From NCBI GenBank assembly GCA_951812395.1, contig CATOSD010000001.1:124001-188000 (forward strand): DNA of 64,000 nt, in the 5' to 3' direction. Below the pieces are notes generated by a model. That model was not told the origin of the DNA. It ran no database searches and was given only the letters and a program-made list of their open reading frames with translations. Shown here one piece after another: positions 35,320 through 42,700 of this stretch. The DNA comes from an uncultured Dehalococcoidia bacterium (lineage in GTDB: Bacteria > Chloroflexota > Dehalococcoidia > Lucifugimonadales > CATOSD01). The position numbers and the translations under genes were made by a program. Numbering within the stretch: position 1 is the first letter of the stretch; every line of letters starts with the position of its first letter.

Positions 35320-36447
35320 TCAGAAACCGAACGGCCCGAGGGGCTGCGGCGCTTCTTCTTCCTCTTGCGGCGCGGCGGACAGTCCGAGTTGCTCCAGCAT
35401 CCACGCGTAAATCTCGGAGTCGAAGTTGGAATACACGTCGAACTTGGCCCGCTGCTCGTTTATCCAGGTCTGTAGCGCAGCCGTCTTCATCGTGTCGAGG
35501 TCTTCGGGGTCCAGTTCGCGCGCCTCGGCCCTCTCCGAGACGATGAAGTAGTACAGGATCTGTTGGTCCTGGACGCTCGTGCTGACCTCGCTCAGCTTGC
35601 CCACCTCGAGATCGAAGAAGGCGTACTCGTGGTCTTTCAGGATACCGCGGGGCACCCAGCCCAGGTCGCCTCCGAGCCGGACCATTTCCTGGGAGTCGCG
35701 GGAGAACTCGCGTACGATACCCTTCACGGCCTGACGGATTTCTTCGGGTTCGGTGGCATCGCGCAGGGCGTCCTCCAGCTTAACCTGCATGACGTCGACC
35801 TCGTCGGTGGGAGACACGATTATCTGTTGGAGGCGGACCTGCTCAGCGAAAGTGGGCACGCTATCGCCAATGAACTGGCGCGTCTTCTCCCTGACGATGG
35901 ACCGCCTGGTGAGCTGGTTGTACTCCTCTTCGCTGTACTGGATGGCGTTCAGGTAGCCTTTGTAGCGTTCCTGGAACTCGCGCTCGACCTGCCCGGGGTC
36001 CATGCTGCCCGACGCGGCCGCGCGCGGCGTGAATATTTGGCGAATCTGGGCACGGATCTCGTCGTCGGTGACGCTTAAGCCGAGCGACGGGGCGGACTGG
36101 GCGATGATTTCGTTTTCCACGAATAGCTGAAGGGTCTGGAAGATGTCGTTGGTGGCGTTGAACTGACCGCCCAGGAACTCAATTCCCTTCTGGCTGACGC
36201 GGAGGAGCTTCACCATGTCTCCGCGAGTGTAGGTCACGTCGTTCACCCTGACCACAACCTCGCGGGAGGGCAGGACGAAAATCAGGAAATAGCCGACGAC
36301 TACGATGCTGGTGATGGCGAACAACATCACACCGATTACCGCCAGTGCGATACGGCGGCGGTTGACGTCGTGCTCCGTTCGCACTGCCTGGTGCCGCCTG
36401 TCGACGACTACGGCGTGAGGTGTAGGTGCTCCGGTCTGCTCTGCCAT
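35320..36447 (-). CDS. Membrane-anchored parvulin-like peptidyl-prolyl isomerase (SurA/PrsA-like)
   Basis: A 375-residue foldase. A cytosolic N-terminus of about 33 residues leads to one transmembrane helix (about 34-57, IALAVIGVMLFAITSIVVV). Outside lie an N-terminal chaperone segment (VNDVTYTRGDMVKLLRVSQ) and a rotamase domain: RLQQIIVSPTDEVDVMQVKL, then RLGGDLGWVPRGIL and VGKLSEVSTSVQDQQILYYF. The usual parvulin His after the first strand is not seen, so isomerase activity is uncertain. It follows rpsR by 15 bases and precedes hom, so a secretion chaperone is co-expressed with ribosomal genes. Confidence 0.88.
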   Translation of the reverse strand: MAEQTGAPTPHAVVVDRRHQAVRTEHDVNRRRIALAVIGVMLFAITSIVVVGYFLIFVLPSREVVVRVNDVTYTRGDMVKLLRVSQKGIEFLGGQFNATNDIFQTLQLFVENEIIAQSAPSLGLSVTDDEIRAQIRQIFTPRAAASGSMDPGQVEREFQERYKGYLNAIQYSEEEYNQLTRRSIVREKTRQFIGDSVPTFAEQVRLQQIIVSPTDEVDVMQVKLEDALRDATEPEEIRQAVKGIVREFSRDSQEMVRLGGDLGWVPRGILKDHEYAFFDLEVGKLSEVSTSVQDQQILYYFIVSERAEARELDPEDLDTMKTAALQTWINEQRAKFDVYSNFDSEIYAWMLEQLGLSAAPQEEEEAPQPLGPFGF

Positions 36448-36462
36448 GGCTGCGCTTCCGGG

Positions 36463-36753
36463 TTATCTGCGGGCGTACCGGTCGAATGTTGGGGAGCGGT
36501 GGTCGGGGCTGAAGGGAAGCAAGGCGAGGTGTCTCGCGCGCTTGATGGCGGTGGAAAGGCCGCGCTGGTGCTTGGCGCACACGCCCGTCTTGCGCCGGGC
36601 CTCCAGCTTGAACCGGTCCGAGAGGTAACGCCGGAAGCGGTCGAGCTCCTTGTAGTCGATGTACTTCACGCGGTCGACGCAGAACGAGCACACCTTGCGC
36701 CGTGCGTAATACCTGGGTCTGCCCCTTCTGGGTCTTCTTTGTCCTGTGGTCAT
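36463..36753 (-). CDS. rpsR: 30S ribosomal protein bS18
   Basis: A 96-residue small-subunit protein. Signatures are KVCSFCVDRVKYIDYKE, LSDRFKLEARRKTGVCAKHQ and RGLSTAIKRARHLALLPFS. The CxxC...CxxH cysteines and histidine are retained, so this is a zinc-binding type. It binds S6 on the 30S platform. Third member of the conserved rpsF-ssb-rpsR order. A stretch of TCAGTGGTCAGTGGTCAGT between ssb and rpsR is a small repeat. Confidence 0.97.
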   Translation of the reverse strand: MTTGQRRPRRGRPRYYARRKVCSFCVDRVKYIDYKELDRFRRYLSDRFKLEARRKTGVCAKHQRGLSTAIKRARHLALLPFSPDHRSPTFDRYARR

Positions 36754-36841
36754 GACTATCCTTTTTGGTGATCAGTTTTCAGTGGTCAGTGGTCAGTTCC
36801 TTCCCGGTCTCCGGGAGAGTTTGGAATTGGTGTAGGCCACC

Positions 36842-37258
36842 TTACCAGGGCAGATCATCGTCATCCTGGGGCGGAGGGCCGGAGGCGAATTGGTCGCCGC
36901 CGTCGAACGAGTCGCGCGGGCCGGACCTCTCTCCGGCACTGTCCAGGAACACCACTGCGGAGGCGTTTATCTCGTTGCGGAAGCGCGTTTGACCGTCGTT
37001 GCCCACCCAGGTGTCGCTCTTCAGGCGGCCTTCGGCATACACTCGCCTCCCCTTGGTCAAGTACTGGTTGCACTGTTCGGCGAGGCGATTCCAGGCCACG
37101 ACCCTGAACCATTCGGTCTCCTCGCGGTTCTCGCCATCCCGGGTAGTGTACCTGCGGTTGGTGGCGACCGAAAACGAAGTCACAGGAATGCCGCTGGGCG
37201 TATAACGCATCTCCGGGTCGGAACCCAAGTTGCCTATTACCATGATCTTGTTCAGCAC
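36842..37258 (-). CDS. ssb: Single-stranded DNA-binding protein
   Basis: A 138-residue SSB. The OB fold reads NKIMVIGNLGSDPEMRYTPS, FSVATNRRYTTRDGENREET, EWFRVVAWNRLAEQCNQYL and KGRRVYAEGRLKSDTWVG. The disordered tail ends DDDDLPW, the acidic tip that recruits repair and replication partners. The start is GTG. It lies between the coiled-coil gene and rpsR in the S6-S18 operon. Confidence 0.97.
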   Translation of the reverse strand: MLNKIMVIGNLGSDPEMRYTPSGIPVTSFSVATNRRYTTRDGENREETEWFRVVAWNRLAEQCNQYLTKGRRVYAEGRLKSDTWVGNDGQTRFRNEINASAVVFLDSAGERSGPRDSFDGGDQFASGPPPQDDDDLPW

Positions 37259-37401
37259 GATGAATCTCTTTCTGGTGTATACTGGCTAACTGCCGCGCCT
37301 CTGCTCTATTCCGTAGTTGGTATGAAAATGGAGCGCCGCCTCTAGAGCCAAGAGGTCGTTCCCAAGCTTTTCAGCTTGCCACAAGGCAGCTTTTCGCACC
37401 C

Positions 37402-37692
37402 TTAGCGAGTCTCGTCAATGCGAATGATGTCCGCCTGGATCAGGGCGATGGCTTGGGCCAAGCGGTTCATCGCATCATCGCGCCGTCGCTGGGATTCCTC
37501 CACCTGCCGCTGGTTTTCCTCCACCTGCCGCTGGTTTTCCTCCATCTGCCGCTGGTTTTCCGCCATCCGCCGCTGGTTTTCCGCCATCCGCCGCTGGGAT
37601 TCCTCCATCCGCCGCTGGGATTCCTCCATCAGGAAGTGTATCTCCGTGGAGATTTGTGCGAAATCCTCCATTCTTCTAAGCCGTTCTTCCAA
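37402..37692 (-). CDS. Small coiled-coil protein built from seven heptads
   Basis: A 96-residue protein. Residues 23-71 are seven near-identical 7-residue repeats, EESQRRM / AENQRRM / EENQRQV, an almost uninterrupted coiled coil with Met or Val in the core and polar charged faces. The C-terminus is a second amphipathic helix (MNRLAQAIALIQADIIRID). The start is TTG with GGGAGG upstream. It is inserted between rpsF and ssb, which are normally adjacent. No domain recognised; it may oligomerise or be a spacer-like scaffold. Confidence 0.75.
   Translation of the reverse strand: MEERLRRMEDFAQISTEIHFLMEESQRRMEESQRRMAENQRRMAENQRQMEENQRQVEENQRQVEESQRRRDDAMNRLAQAIALIQADIIRIDETR
37480..37626. repeat. 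Seven tandem 21-base repeats
   Basis: The unit, about CTGCCGCTGGTTTTCCTCCAC on the plus strand, recurs seven times with few changes, each adding one heptad to the coiled-coil protein. Copy number may vary between strains by slippage. Confidence 0.85.
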
Positions 37693-37751
37693 AGGACGCC
37701 TCCCAGGTCCCTAATCGTAGCCATCCCGCAGACTTGCCAGGAAAGCGGGGT

Positions 37752-38459
37752 CTACTGTTCGCCGCCGCCTTTCGTGACCGGCTCGTCGGGCGTTTCCACT
37801 TCCGCGGCGGCTTCCGCCTCGGGCTGGGCGGCCGGTTCCGCGGGGACCTCGTTCTCAGCCTCGGCGACTGGCGCGTCGGACGTCTCCACTTCCACATCCG
37901 TCGTCTCAGCCTCGGCGACTGGCGCGTCGGACGTCTCCGTTTCCACATCCGTCGTCTCAGCCTCGGCGACTGGCGCGTCGGACGTCTCCGCTTCCACATC
38001 CGTCGTCTCAGCCTCGGCGACTGGCGCGTCGAGCGTATCCGCTTCCACATCCGCCGCTTCGGCCTGTGCGACCGGTGGGTCGGACGCCTCCGCCTCCGCT
38101 TCCTCTGCCTGTACCGGCTCTGCTTCCGGTTCCAGCTCGGGCACCTCGACCTTAACGGACTTGTCCAGCTTCATCGTGAGATGTCTCATCACGTCGTCCG
38201 ACGCCTTGAGACTGGTGTCCAATTCTATGATCTCGGCCGGCTCCAACGCGAAGCGGGTGAGCACGTAGTTGCCTTCCTGGAACTTCTGTATCGGGTAGGC
38301 GAGCCGACGCAGACCCCAGTTCGACTGTTCGTAGATCAGGCCACCGCGGTCGGCGATGAAGCCGGCGACGCGGGCGCTGGCGGCGTCGATTTCGGTCTCG
38401 TTGGCCTCGGGGCTGATGATCATCATCAGCTCGTAGTTTCGGGTTTGCTGTTCAACCAA
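37752..38459 (-). CDS. rpsF: 30S ribosomal protein bS6 with a long acidic repeat tail
   Basis: The first 105 of 235 residues are a normal S6: NYELMMIISPEANETEIDAA, GGLIYEQSNWGLRRLAYPI, FQEGNYVLTRFALEPAEI, then MRHLTMKLDKSVKVE. S6 usually ends there. Here about 130 residues of Glu/Ala/Asp/Pro/Thr follow, including four 17-residue repeats of the form DVEAETSDAPVAEAETT (137-202). The tail is strongly acidic and probably disordered. The start is TTG with AGGAGAACAGC upstream. First gene of the operon, with a good promoter about 135 bases upstream. Confidence 0.95.
   Translation of the reverse strand: MVEQQTRNYELMMIISPEANETEIDAASARVAGFIADRGGLIYEQSNWGLRRLAYPIQKFQEGNYVLTRFALEPAEIIELDTSLKASDDVMRHLTMKLDKSVKVEVPELEPEAEPVQAEEAEAEASDPPVAQAEAADVEADTLDAPVAEAETTDVEAETSDAPVAEAETTDVETETSDAPVAEAETTDVEVETSDAPVAEAENEVPAEPAAQPEAEAAAEVETPDEPVTKGGGEQ
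37854..38051. repeat. Four tandem 51-base repeats in the rpsF tail
   Basis: A 51-base unit (GACTGGCGCGTCGGACGTCT and the rest on the plus strand) is repeated nearly perfectly, with a first more diverged copy. It encodes the 17-residue acidic repeat of S6. Near-identity at DNA level implies recent expansion. Confidence 0.88.
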
Positions 38460-38593
38460 GCTGTTCTCCTAGTTCGCTCTGTAGGGGCGAGGCCCCAAAG
38501 GCCTCCCGCGCCGGTATCCAACGGGGCGGAGGGCTTGTTCAGGCCTGCGCGGGGGCACCACAGTTCGTCCGTCCGCACGGCAGAATAAGGCAA

Positions 38594-38623
38594 ATTATAG
38601 CACGCGCGCGCGGCCAGCTTCAA
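38594..38623 (-). promoter_or_regulatory. Promoter of the rpsF-ssb-rpsR operon
   Basis: Read on the minus strand: TTGAAG (38623-38618), an 18-base spacer and a perfect TATAAT (38599-38594). The leader to the TTG start is about 135 bases and GC-rich, with a possible hairpin GAGGCC/GGCCTC and a GGATACCGG string. Such leaders can bind S6:S18 for feedback control, but I cannot confirm the fold. Confidence 0.6.
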
Positions 38624-39285
38624 CGCGGTTTTGGGGCCGGGAATCTGTATCGGATTGCCTGGCGTGCGCCGACAGCGTTGTTCCCGCGAAGGCGGGAGGG
38701 TGAAATCTGTTAGTTTCTGCGACATTCTGTTTGTTTCGTAGCTGGGGCTGCCGGAGGTCTTGCGCGAATCTGTACTGCCGGAGCGGGCATTTTTGGACAC
38801 AGACGTAGCACCGCGTGACAGATGAGGACGGGGGCGGATCGGTGGTCAGTGGACGGTGGTCAGTGGCCAGGTCTTCAACGTCCCAAAGGATGCCTAGGGA
38901 CTTGCCCCGTTTGGTGTCAGGCTCTGCGTGCCACGGGGTCGGTCCCTCGCGTGAGCGAGAATAGCACGAATGTACGTATTTTTCAAGCGGGTGGGCGAAA
39001 TTGCGGTATCAGGGCGGATTGGTGGGGAGAAATTGTGCAGACGTGGGGATGGGCAGGACGTGCGTGGGGATGCGGTGGAGCACGGGCGAGAACGGGTGGC
39101 GCGGGAAAGTGACACTTTCTTCGGGGTGCTGGGGAACGAATGGGTGGGGTGTGGGCGCGGTTGTGCGCTAACCGCATCGGTTGGCCGCGGATTGATACGG
39201 AACGGATCGTGGCACGGCGGTTTGACAGGCTTTGGGGCGGCGTATAGATTGGCCCCGTTCCCACTTTGTACAGGAGGCCCAACTG
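38624..39285. other. Intergenic region between divergent genes
   Basis: About 660 bases with no supported gene. It contains short GTGGTCAGTGG repeats near 38840-38870 and a degenerate copy of the TGTTTCATTC element near 38720-38750. The end has CAGGAGG, the ribosome site of the cyclase gene. Open frames across it have no family features. Confidence 0.5.
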
Positions 39286-40197
39286 ATGACTAAGCGCAGC
39301 GTTCCCACCAAGCAGGAGGTGCTTTCGTACCTGAGAGACCGCCGCAACTGGGGCAGATGGGGCGATAAGGGCGCCGCGGGGGCGATGAACCTGATCGACG
39401 ACGCCAAGCGGCTGGCCGCGACGCGGCTGGTGCGGAAGGGACGCACGGTGTCGCTGAGCAGGCCGTTTCCGGTGCAGGCGTCGCCCGGCAATCCCAGGCC
39501 CGCACACCACTACGTTACGCGCGGCGTGCGGGAGCCGGACGGCGGCAGCGCGGGCGACTACTACGGCGTAGCCTTTCACGGCTGGGCCACCACCCACATC
39601 GACGCGCTCTCCCACGTGTGGGACAGCGAGGGAATGTGGGACGGGAAGGATCCCGACGACGTGATCACCTTCAGCGGCTCGACCTACGGCTCGGTGGACA
39701 ACTGGAGCGACGGCATCCTGACGCGGGGCGTGCTGCTGGACGTGCCCAGGCACAGGGGCAAGCCCTACGTGACGCGGGAGGAGCCGGTGCACGGCTGGGA
39801 GCTGGAGGACGTGGCCGCCGCACAGGGCGTGGAGATCGCGCCCGGCGACGCGGTGATGGCGTACAGCGGGCGCGAGGCCTACGTCCGGGACACGGGCCTC
39901 TGGGGACCGTCGCCGCGCCCGGGGCTGCACGCCTCGTGCCTGCCGTTCGTGCGCGACAACGACATATCGATACTAGGATGGGACATGATGGACATCGTTC
40001 CCAACGAGTACGACGTGCCGTGGACGGTGCACGGCGCGATATTTGCCTACGGCGTGGCGCTGCTGGACAACGCGCTGCTGGAGCCGCTGGCGGCGGCGTG
40101 CGCGGAGGAGGGCCGGTACGAGTTCATGGTGACCATCAACCCGCTGTACGTGGTGGGAGGCACCGGATCGCCGGTGAATCCCATCGCGGTGTTCTAG
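39286..40197 (+). CDS. Cyclase-family metal-dependent hydrolase (kynurenine formamidase-like)
   Basis: A 303-residue protein of the cyclase/KynB-like superfamily. The metal site is THIDALSH (His104, Asp106, His110), the HxD...H motif, after FHGWATT. The long form with an N-terminal WGRWGDKGAAGAMNLID segment is common in Chloroflexota and Actinobacteria and hydrolyses amide or lactone substrates. ATG 39286 follows a strong CAGGAGG. It is separated from the next gene by about 75 bases, and its substrate is unknown. Confidence 0.88.
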   Translation: MTKRSVPTKQEVLSYLRDRRNWGRWGDKGAAGAMNLIDDAKRLAATRLVRKGRTVSLSRPFPVQASPGNPRPAHHYVTRGVREPDGGSAGDYYGVAFHGWATTHIDALSHVWDSEGMWDGKDPDDVITFSGSTYGSVDNWSDGILTRGVLLDVPRHRGKPYVTREEPVHGWELEDVAAAQGVEIAPGDAVMAYSGREAYVRDTGLWGPSPRPGLHASCLPFVRDNDISILGWDMMDIVPNEYDVPWTVHGAIFAYGVALLDNALLEPLAAACAEEGRYEFMVTINPLYVVGGTGSPVNPIAVF

Positions 40198-40272
40198 GGG
40201 GTTGTTGCTCTCGCGGCTTCCCACAAGATGGTAGAGTATGTGTGTAGAGAAGTGCTGTGAAAGGGAGGATGT

Positions 40273-40590
40273 ATGAAAGACTCTGAGACCGCAGCACCCG
40301 CCCCGGAGGGGCACACCGCCGCACCCTCTCGCCGGCCTATCGACGAGACGGCCCGGCTGGGCGATGAGATGTACGAACGGAACATCCGCTCAAAGGTCGA
40401 GGCGGACCACCACGGGGAGTTCGTCTCCATCGACGTGGACAGCAGAGGTTGGGCCGTCTCGGACGACCTTCTGACCGCAGCAAAGCGTCTGCGGGAACAG
40501 TGCCCCGACGCCATCGACGTATGGTCGGTGCGGGTTGGGCACCGCGTGATAGGCAGCATCGGAGGCGGATCCCTTCGGAGGACCGGGTGA
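40273..40590 (+). CDS. Hypothetical protein paired with an aspartic protease-like gene
   Basis: A 105-residue protein with a Pro/Ala-rich start and a folded part, VEADHHGEFVSIDVDSRGWA then DDLLTAAKRLREQCPDAID and WSVRVGHRVIGSIGGGSL. RBS GGGAGG is 4 bases before the ATG. Its stop overlaps the next start by GTGA, so the two are coupled. Small upstream partners of this kind are common for clan AA aspartic proteases. Function unknown. Confidence 0.7.
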   Translation: MKDSETAAPAPEGHTAAPSRRPIDETARLGDEMYERNIRSKVEADHHGEFVSIDVDSRGWAVSDDLLTAAKRLREQCPDAIDVWSVRVGHRVIGSIGGGSLRRTG

Positions 40591-40958
40591 TCGAGGGAGT
40601 CGTCAACGCCTCGTATGAAGCCATCGTGACCCTTCTCGTGCAAGGCCCGGCAGGGCAGTCGCTAGAAGTCGAAGCTGTGATAGACACCGGTTTCAACCGC
40701 TTTCTTACTCTTCCGCCCTCGCTTGTGGCAGAGTTGAGTCTGCCCTTCGTGACCAGTGGAAGGGTGACGCTGGCGGACGGCAGTGAGGCGTCCTTCGAGG
40801 TCTACGTCGTTACCATTCTATGGGACGGTCAACCCAGAGACGTGTATACCTACGCGGCTGATAGCACACCACCTGTGGGGATGGCTTTGCTCGACACCCA
40901 TGACCTGAGCATCCAGGTCCGGGACGGCGGCCGCGTCGTCATCCAGGCCGGGGAGTAG
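40587..40958 (+). CDS. Clan AA aspartic protease (retropepsin-like)
   Basis: A 123-residue single-domain protein. The active-site triplet is EAVIDTGFNRFLTLP (Asp33-Thr-Gly), as in retropepsin-like bacterial proteins that act as dimers. Later strands (RVTLADGSEASFEVYVVTIL, VGMALLDTHDLSIQV) fit the same fold. Start GTG 40587 overlaps the upstream stop and follows CGGAGGACC. Families like this sit in stand-alone pairs and may cut the partner protein; unproven here. Confidence 0.83.
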   Translation: MIEGVVNASYEAIVTLLVQGPAGQSLEVEAVIDTGFNRFLTLPPSLVAELSLPFVTSGRVTLADGSEASFEVYVVTILWDGQPRDVYTYAADSTPPVGMALLDTHDLSIQVRDGGRVVIQAGE

Positions 40959-40984
40959 CCAGGCTGCAACTCGGAGAATTGCAT

Positions 40985-41100
40985 CGAAGCGCCCATGCAT
41001 TCACCCTTACCCTTCGGCAGGCTCAGGGCAGGCCCTCGATCCTCTCCAGTCGGCTCTCAATACTCTCCCGTCAAGCGAGAGGCGGACTAATGGGTAGGGC
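40985..41100. repeat. Dispersed repeat cluster
   Basis: CCCTTCGGCAGGCTCAGGGC (about 41011) is followed by CTCGATCCTCTCC and CTCAATACTCTCCCGTCAA then GCGAGAGGCGG. The first string also appears reversed at about 27380-27400. The second is a member of the palindromic pyrimidine/purine family. Located between convergent genes, so it may end transcription. Confidence 0.6.
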
Positions 41101-41104
41101 CCGC

Positions 41105-42514
41105 TCAAGTTAGCAGGCCTATCGACGCGGTCGCGAGGCCGAGGAACAGCAGGAAGCCGAACACGTCCGTCGCGGTCGTCACCACCACCGCCGACGCCAC
41201 CGCCGGGTCCAGTCCCATTCTGCGCAGCAGCAGCGGAACCGCGGCCCCCACCGAGCCGGCGATGACCATGTTCCCCAGCATCGCCACGCCGAGAACCAGG
41301 CTCAGCCCCGGGTTCTGCTTCCAGGCGAACGCGATAGCTGCCACGAGCACGCCCAGCCAGACGCCGTGGAGCAGGCCGAGAAGCGCCTCCCGCAACAGCA
41401 GCCGCCGCGCCTCGACGCCGGCCAGCTCGCCGAGCGCGATCGCCCTTACGATGAGCGTGAGCGTCTGCGTGCCGCCGATTCCGCCCTGCCCCGCGACCAC
41501 GGGCAGGAACGCCGCCAGCACGACCACCTGGGTCAGCGTCGATTCGAACAGCGCGACGACGGCGGCGGCTAGGAACGTGGTGCCCAAGTTGACGGTGAGC
41601 CAAGGCAGGCGCGAGCGGACCGAACCGGCCAGGGGGCCGTCCACCGTTTCACCGGCGACGTTGGCCACCTGCTGCATCTGGCGCGTGTCCTGCTCGACGG
41701 TGACGCCGAGCAGCGAGTCGGCCAGGATAACGCCGGTCAGCCGGGGGCCGTCGACTACCGGAAGCTGCGTCACGTTGTAGTGCCGCCGCAGCCGGGCGCA
41801 CTCCTCGGCGGGCGTGTCGGTGGTGACCGTGGCGACGATCGGCGACGCCACGTCCCGCACAGGCGTCGCGTCGTCGGCGAGCGCCAGGTCAACCATGCTC
41901 ACCTGGCCGGCCAGCTCGCCGCCGATGAGCACGTAGACGTGGGTGATCTTGTCCCGCGTCTCCGCCAGTTCTCCCAGGTTCTGACGCGCGGATTGGACCA
42001 GGGCGCCGGCGTCAACTATCGGCAGCTCCGCGACCATCAGGGATCCCGCGGTGTCGGGCCCGTGCGCGAGCGCGCCCTCGTCTTCCAACGGCCGGTCGAG
42101 GGACTCCGCGACTTTGTGGGGGCGCAGGAAGGGCAGCCGCCGCAGCGTAGCCAGCGCCTGGGCCGGGTGAAGCTGGCCGAACACGAGGGACAGCACCTTC
42201 ACGCCGAGGCGGGTCCCGACGCGGCCGGCCTCGACGGGGTTCATCTGCCTCAGCATCCAGGCCACGGTCTCCGGCGACATCACGCGGACCATGGCCTCCC
42301 TACTCCCGCGCGGAAGGCTCGCCACGACGCTGCCCATGTCTGCCGGGTGCAGGTATCGGATAAGCTCCCAGGCGGTGCTCTCGCGTCCCGCCTTGACGAG
42401 TCGCTGGACCTCGGTGGCGATCTCATCCACCCTGTCCAGCGAAATCGCGATGGGCTGCCCAAGGCCACCGTCACCGGGCCGGGCCATGTCGGGGTTCCTG
42501 GGATCGAATTCCAT
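41105..42514 (-). CDS. mgtE: Magnesium transporter MgtE
   Basis: Magnesium channel/transporter of 469 residues. The cytosolic N domain (residues about 1-130, HPADMGSVVASLPRGSRE) and paired CBS domains (VASPIVATVTTDTPAEECA, then YNVTQLPVVDGPRLTGVI) sense Mg. Five transmembrane helices follow, with the pore signature LPVVAGQGGIGGTQTLTLIV and the final MVIAGSVGAAVPLLLRRMGL. I start at MEFDPRNPD (42514) because CAGGAGTTGGCAC precedes it; 42562 is also open. Confidence 0.95.
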   Translation of the reverse strand: MEFDPRNPDMARPGDGGLGQPIAISLDRVDEIATEVQRLVKAGRESTAWELIRYLHPADMGSVVASLPRGSREAMVRVMSPETVAWMLRQMNPVEAGRVGTRLGVKVLSLVFGQLHPAQALATLRRLPFLRPHKVAESLDRPLEDEGALAHGPDTAGSLMVAELPIVDAGALVQSARQNLGELAETRDKITHVYVLIGGELAGQVSMVDLALADDATPVRDVASPIVATVTTDTPAEECARLRRHYNVTQLPVVDGPRLTGVILADSLLGVTVEQDTRQMQQVANVAGETVDGPLAGSVRSRLPWLTVNLGTTFLAAAVVALFESTLTQVVVLAAFLPVVAGQGGIGGTQTLTLIVRAIALGELAGVEARRLLLREALLGLLHGVWLGVLVAAIAFAWKQNPGLSLVLGVAMLGNMVIAGSVGAAVPLLLRRMGLDPAVASAVVVTTATDVFGFLLFLGLATASIGLLT

Positions 42515-42700
42515 GTGCCAACTCCTGAGCGTCATGTAGCTCGCATCGCCTTGAAATGGCACGCCTTGTTCCCTGGAGGCGCGTTATGGCGGATTGAGCG
42601 CGTATAAGTATAATCAGAGCAGCGGCTCGGACGTATCCCGACAGCAGCCATGGTAATCAACGAGCCTGAAGGCGATCCGCGAAAGAGGGGGCGCTCGGCT

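Noticed and set aside
38040-38060. CRISPR array in the repeats of 37.5-38.05 kb
   Set aside because: The 21- and 51-base repeats are contiguous, without spacers, and encode protein repeats in frame.
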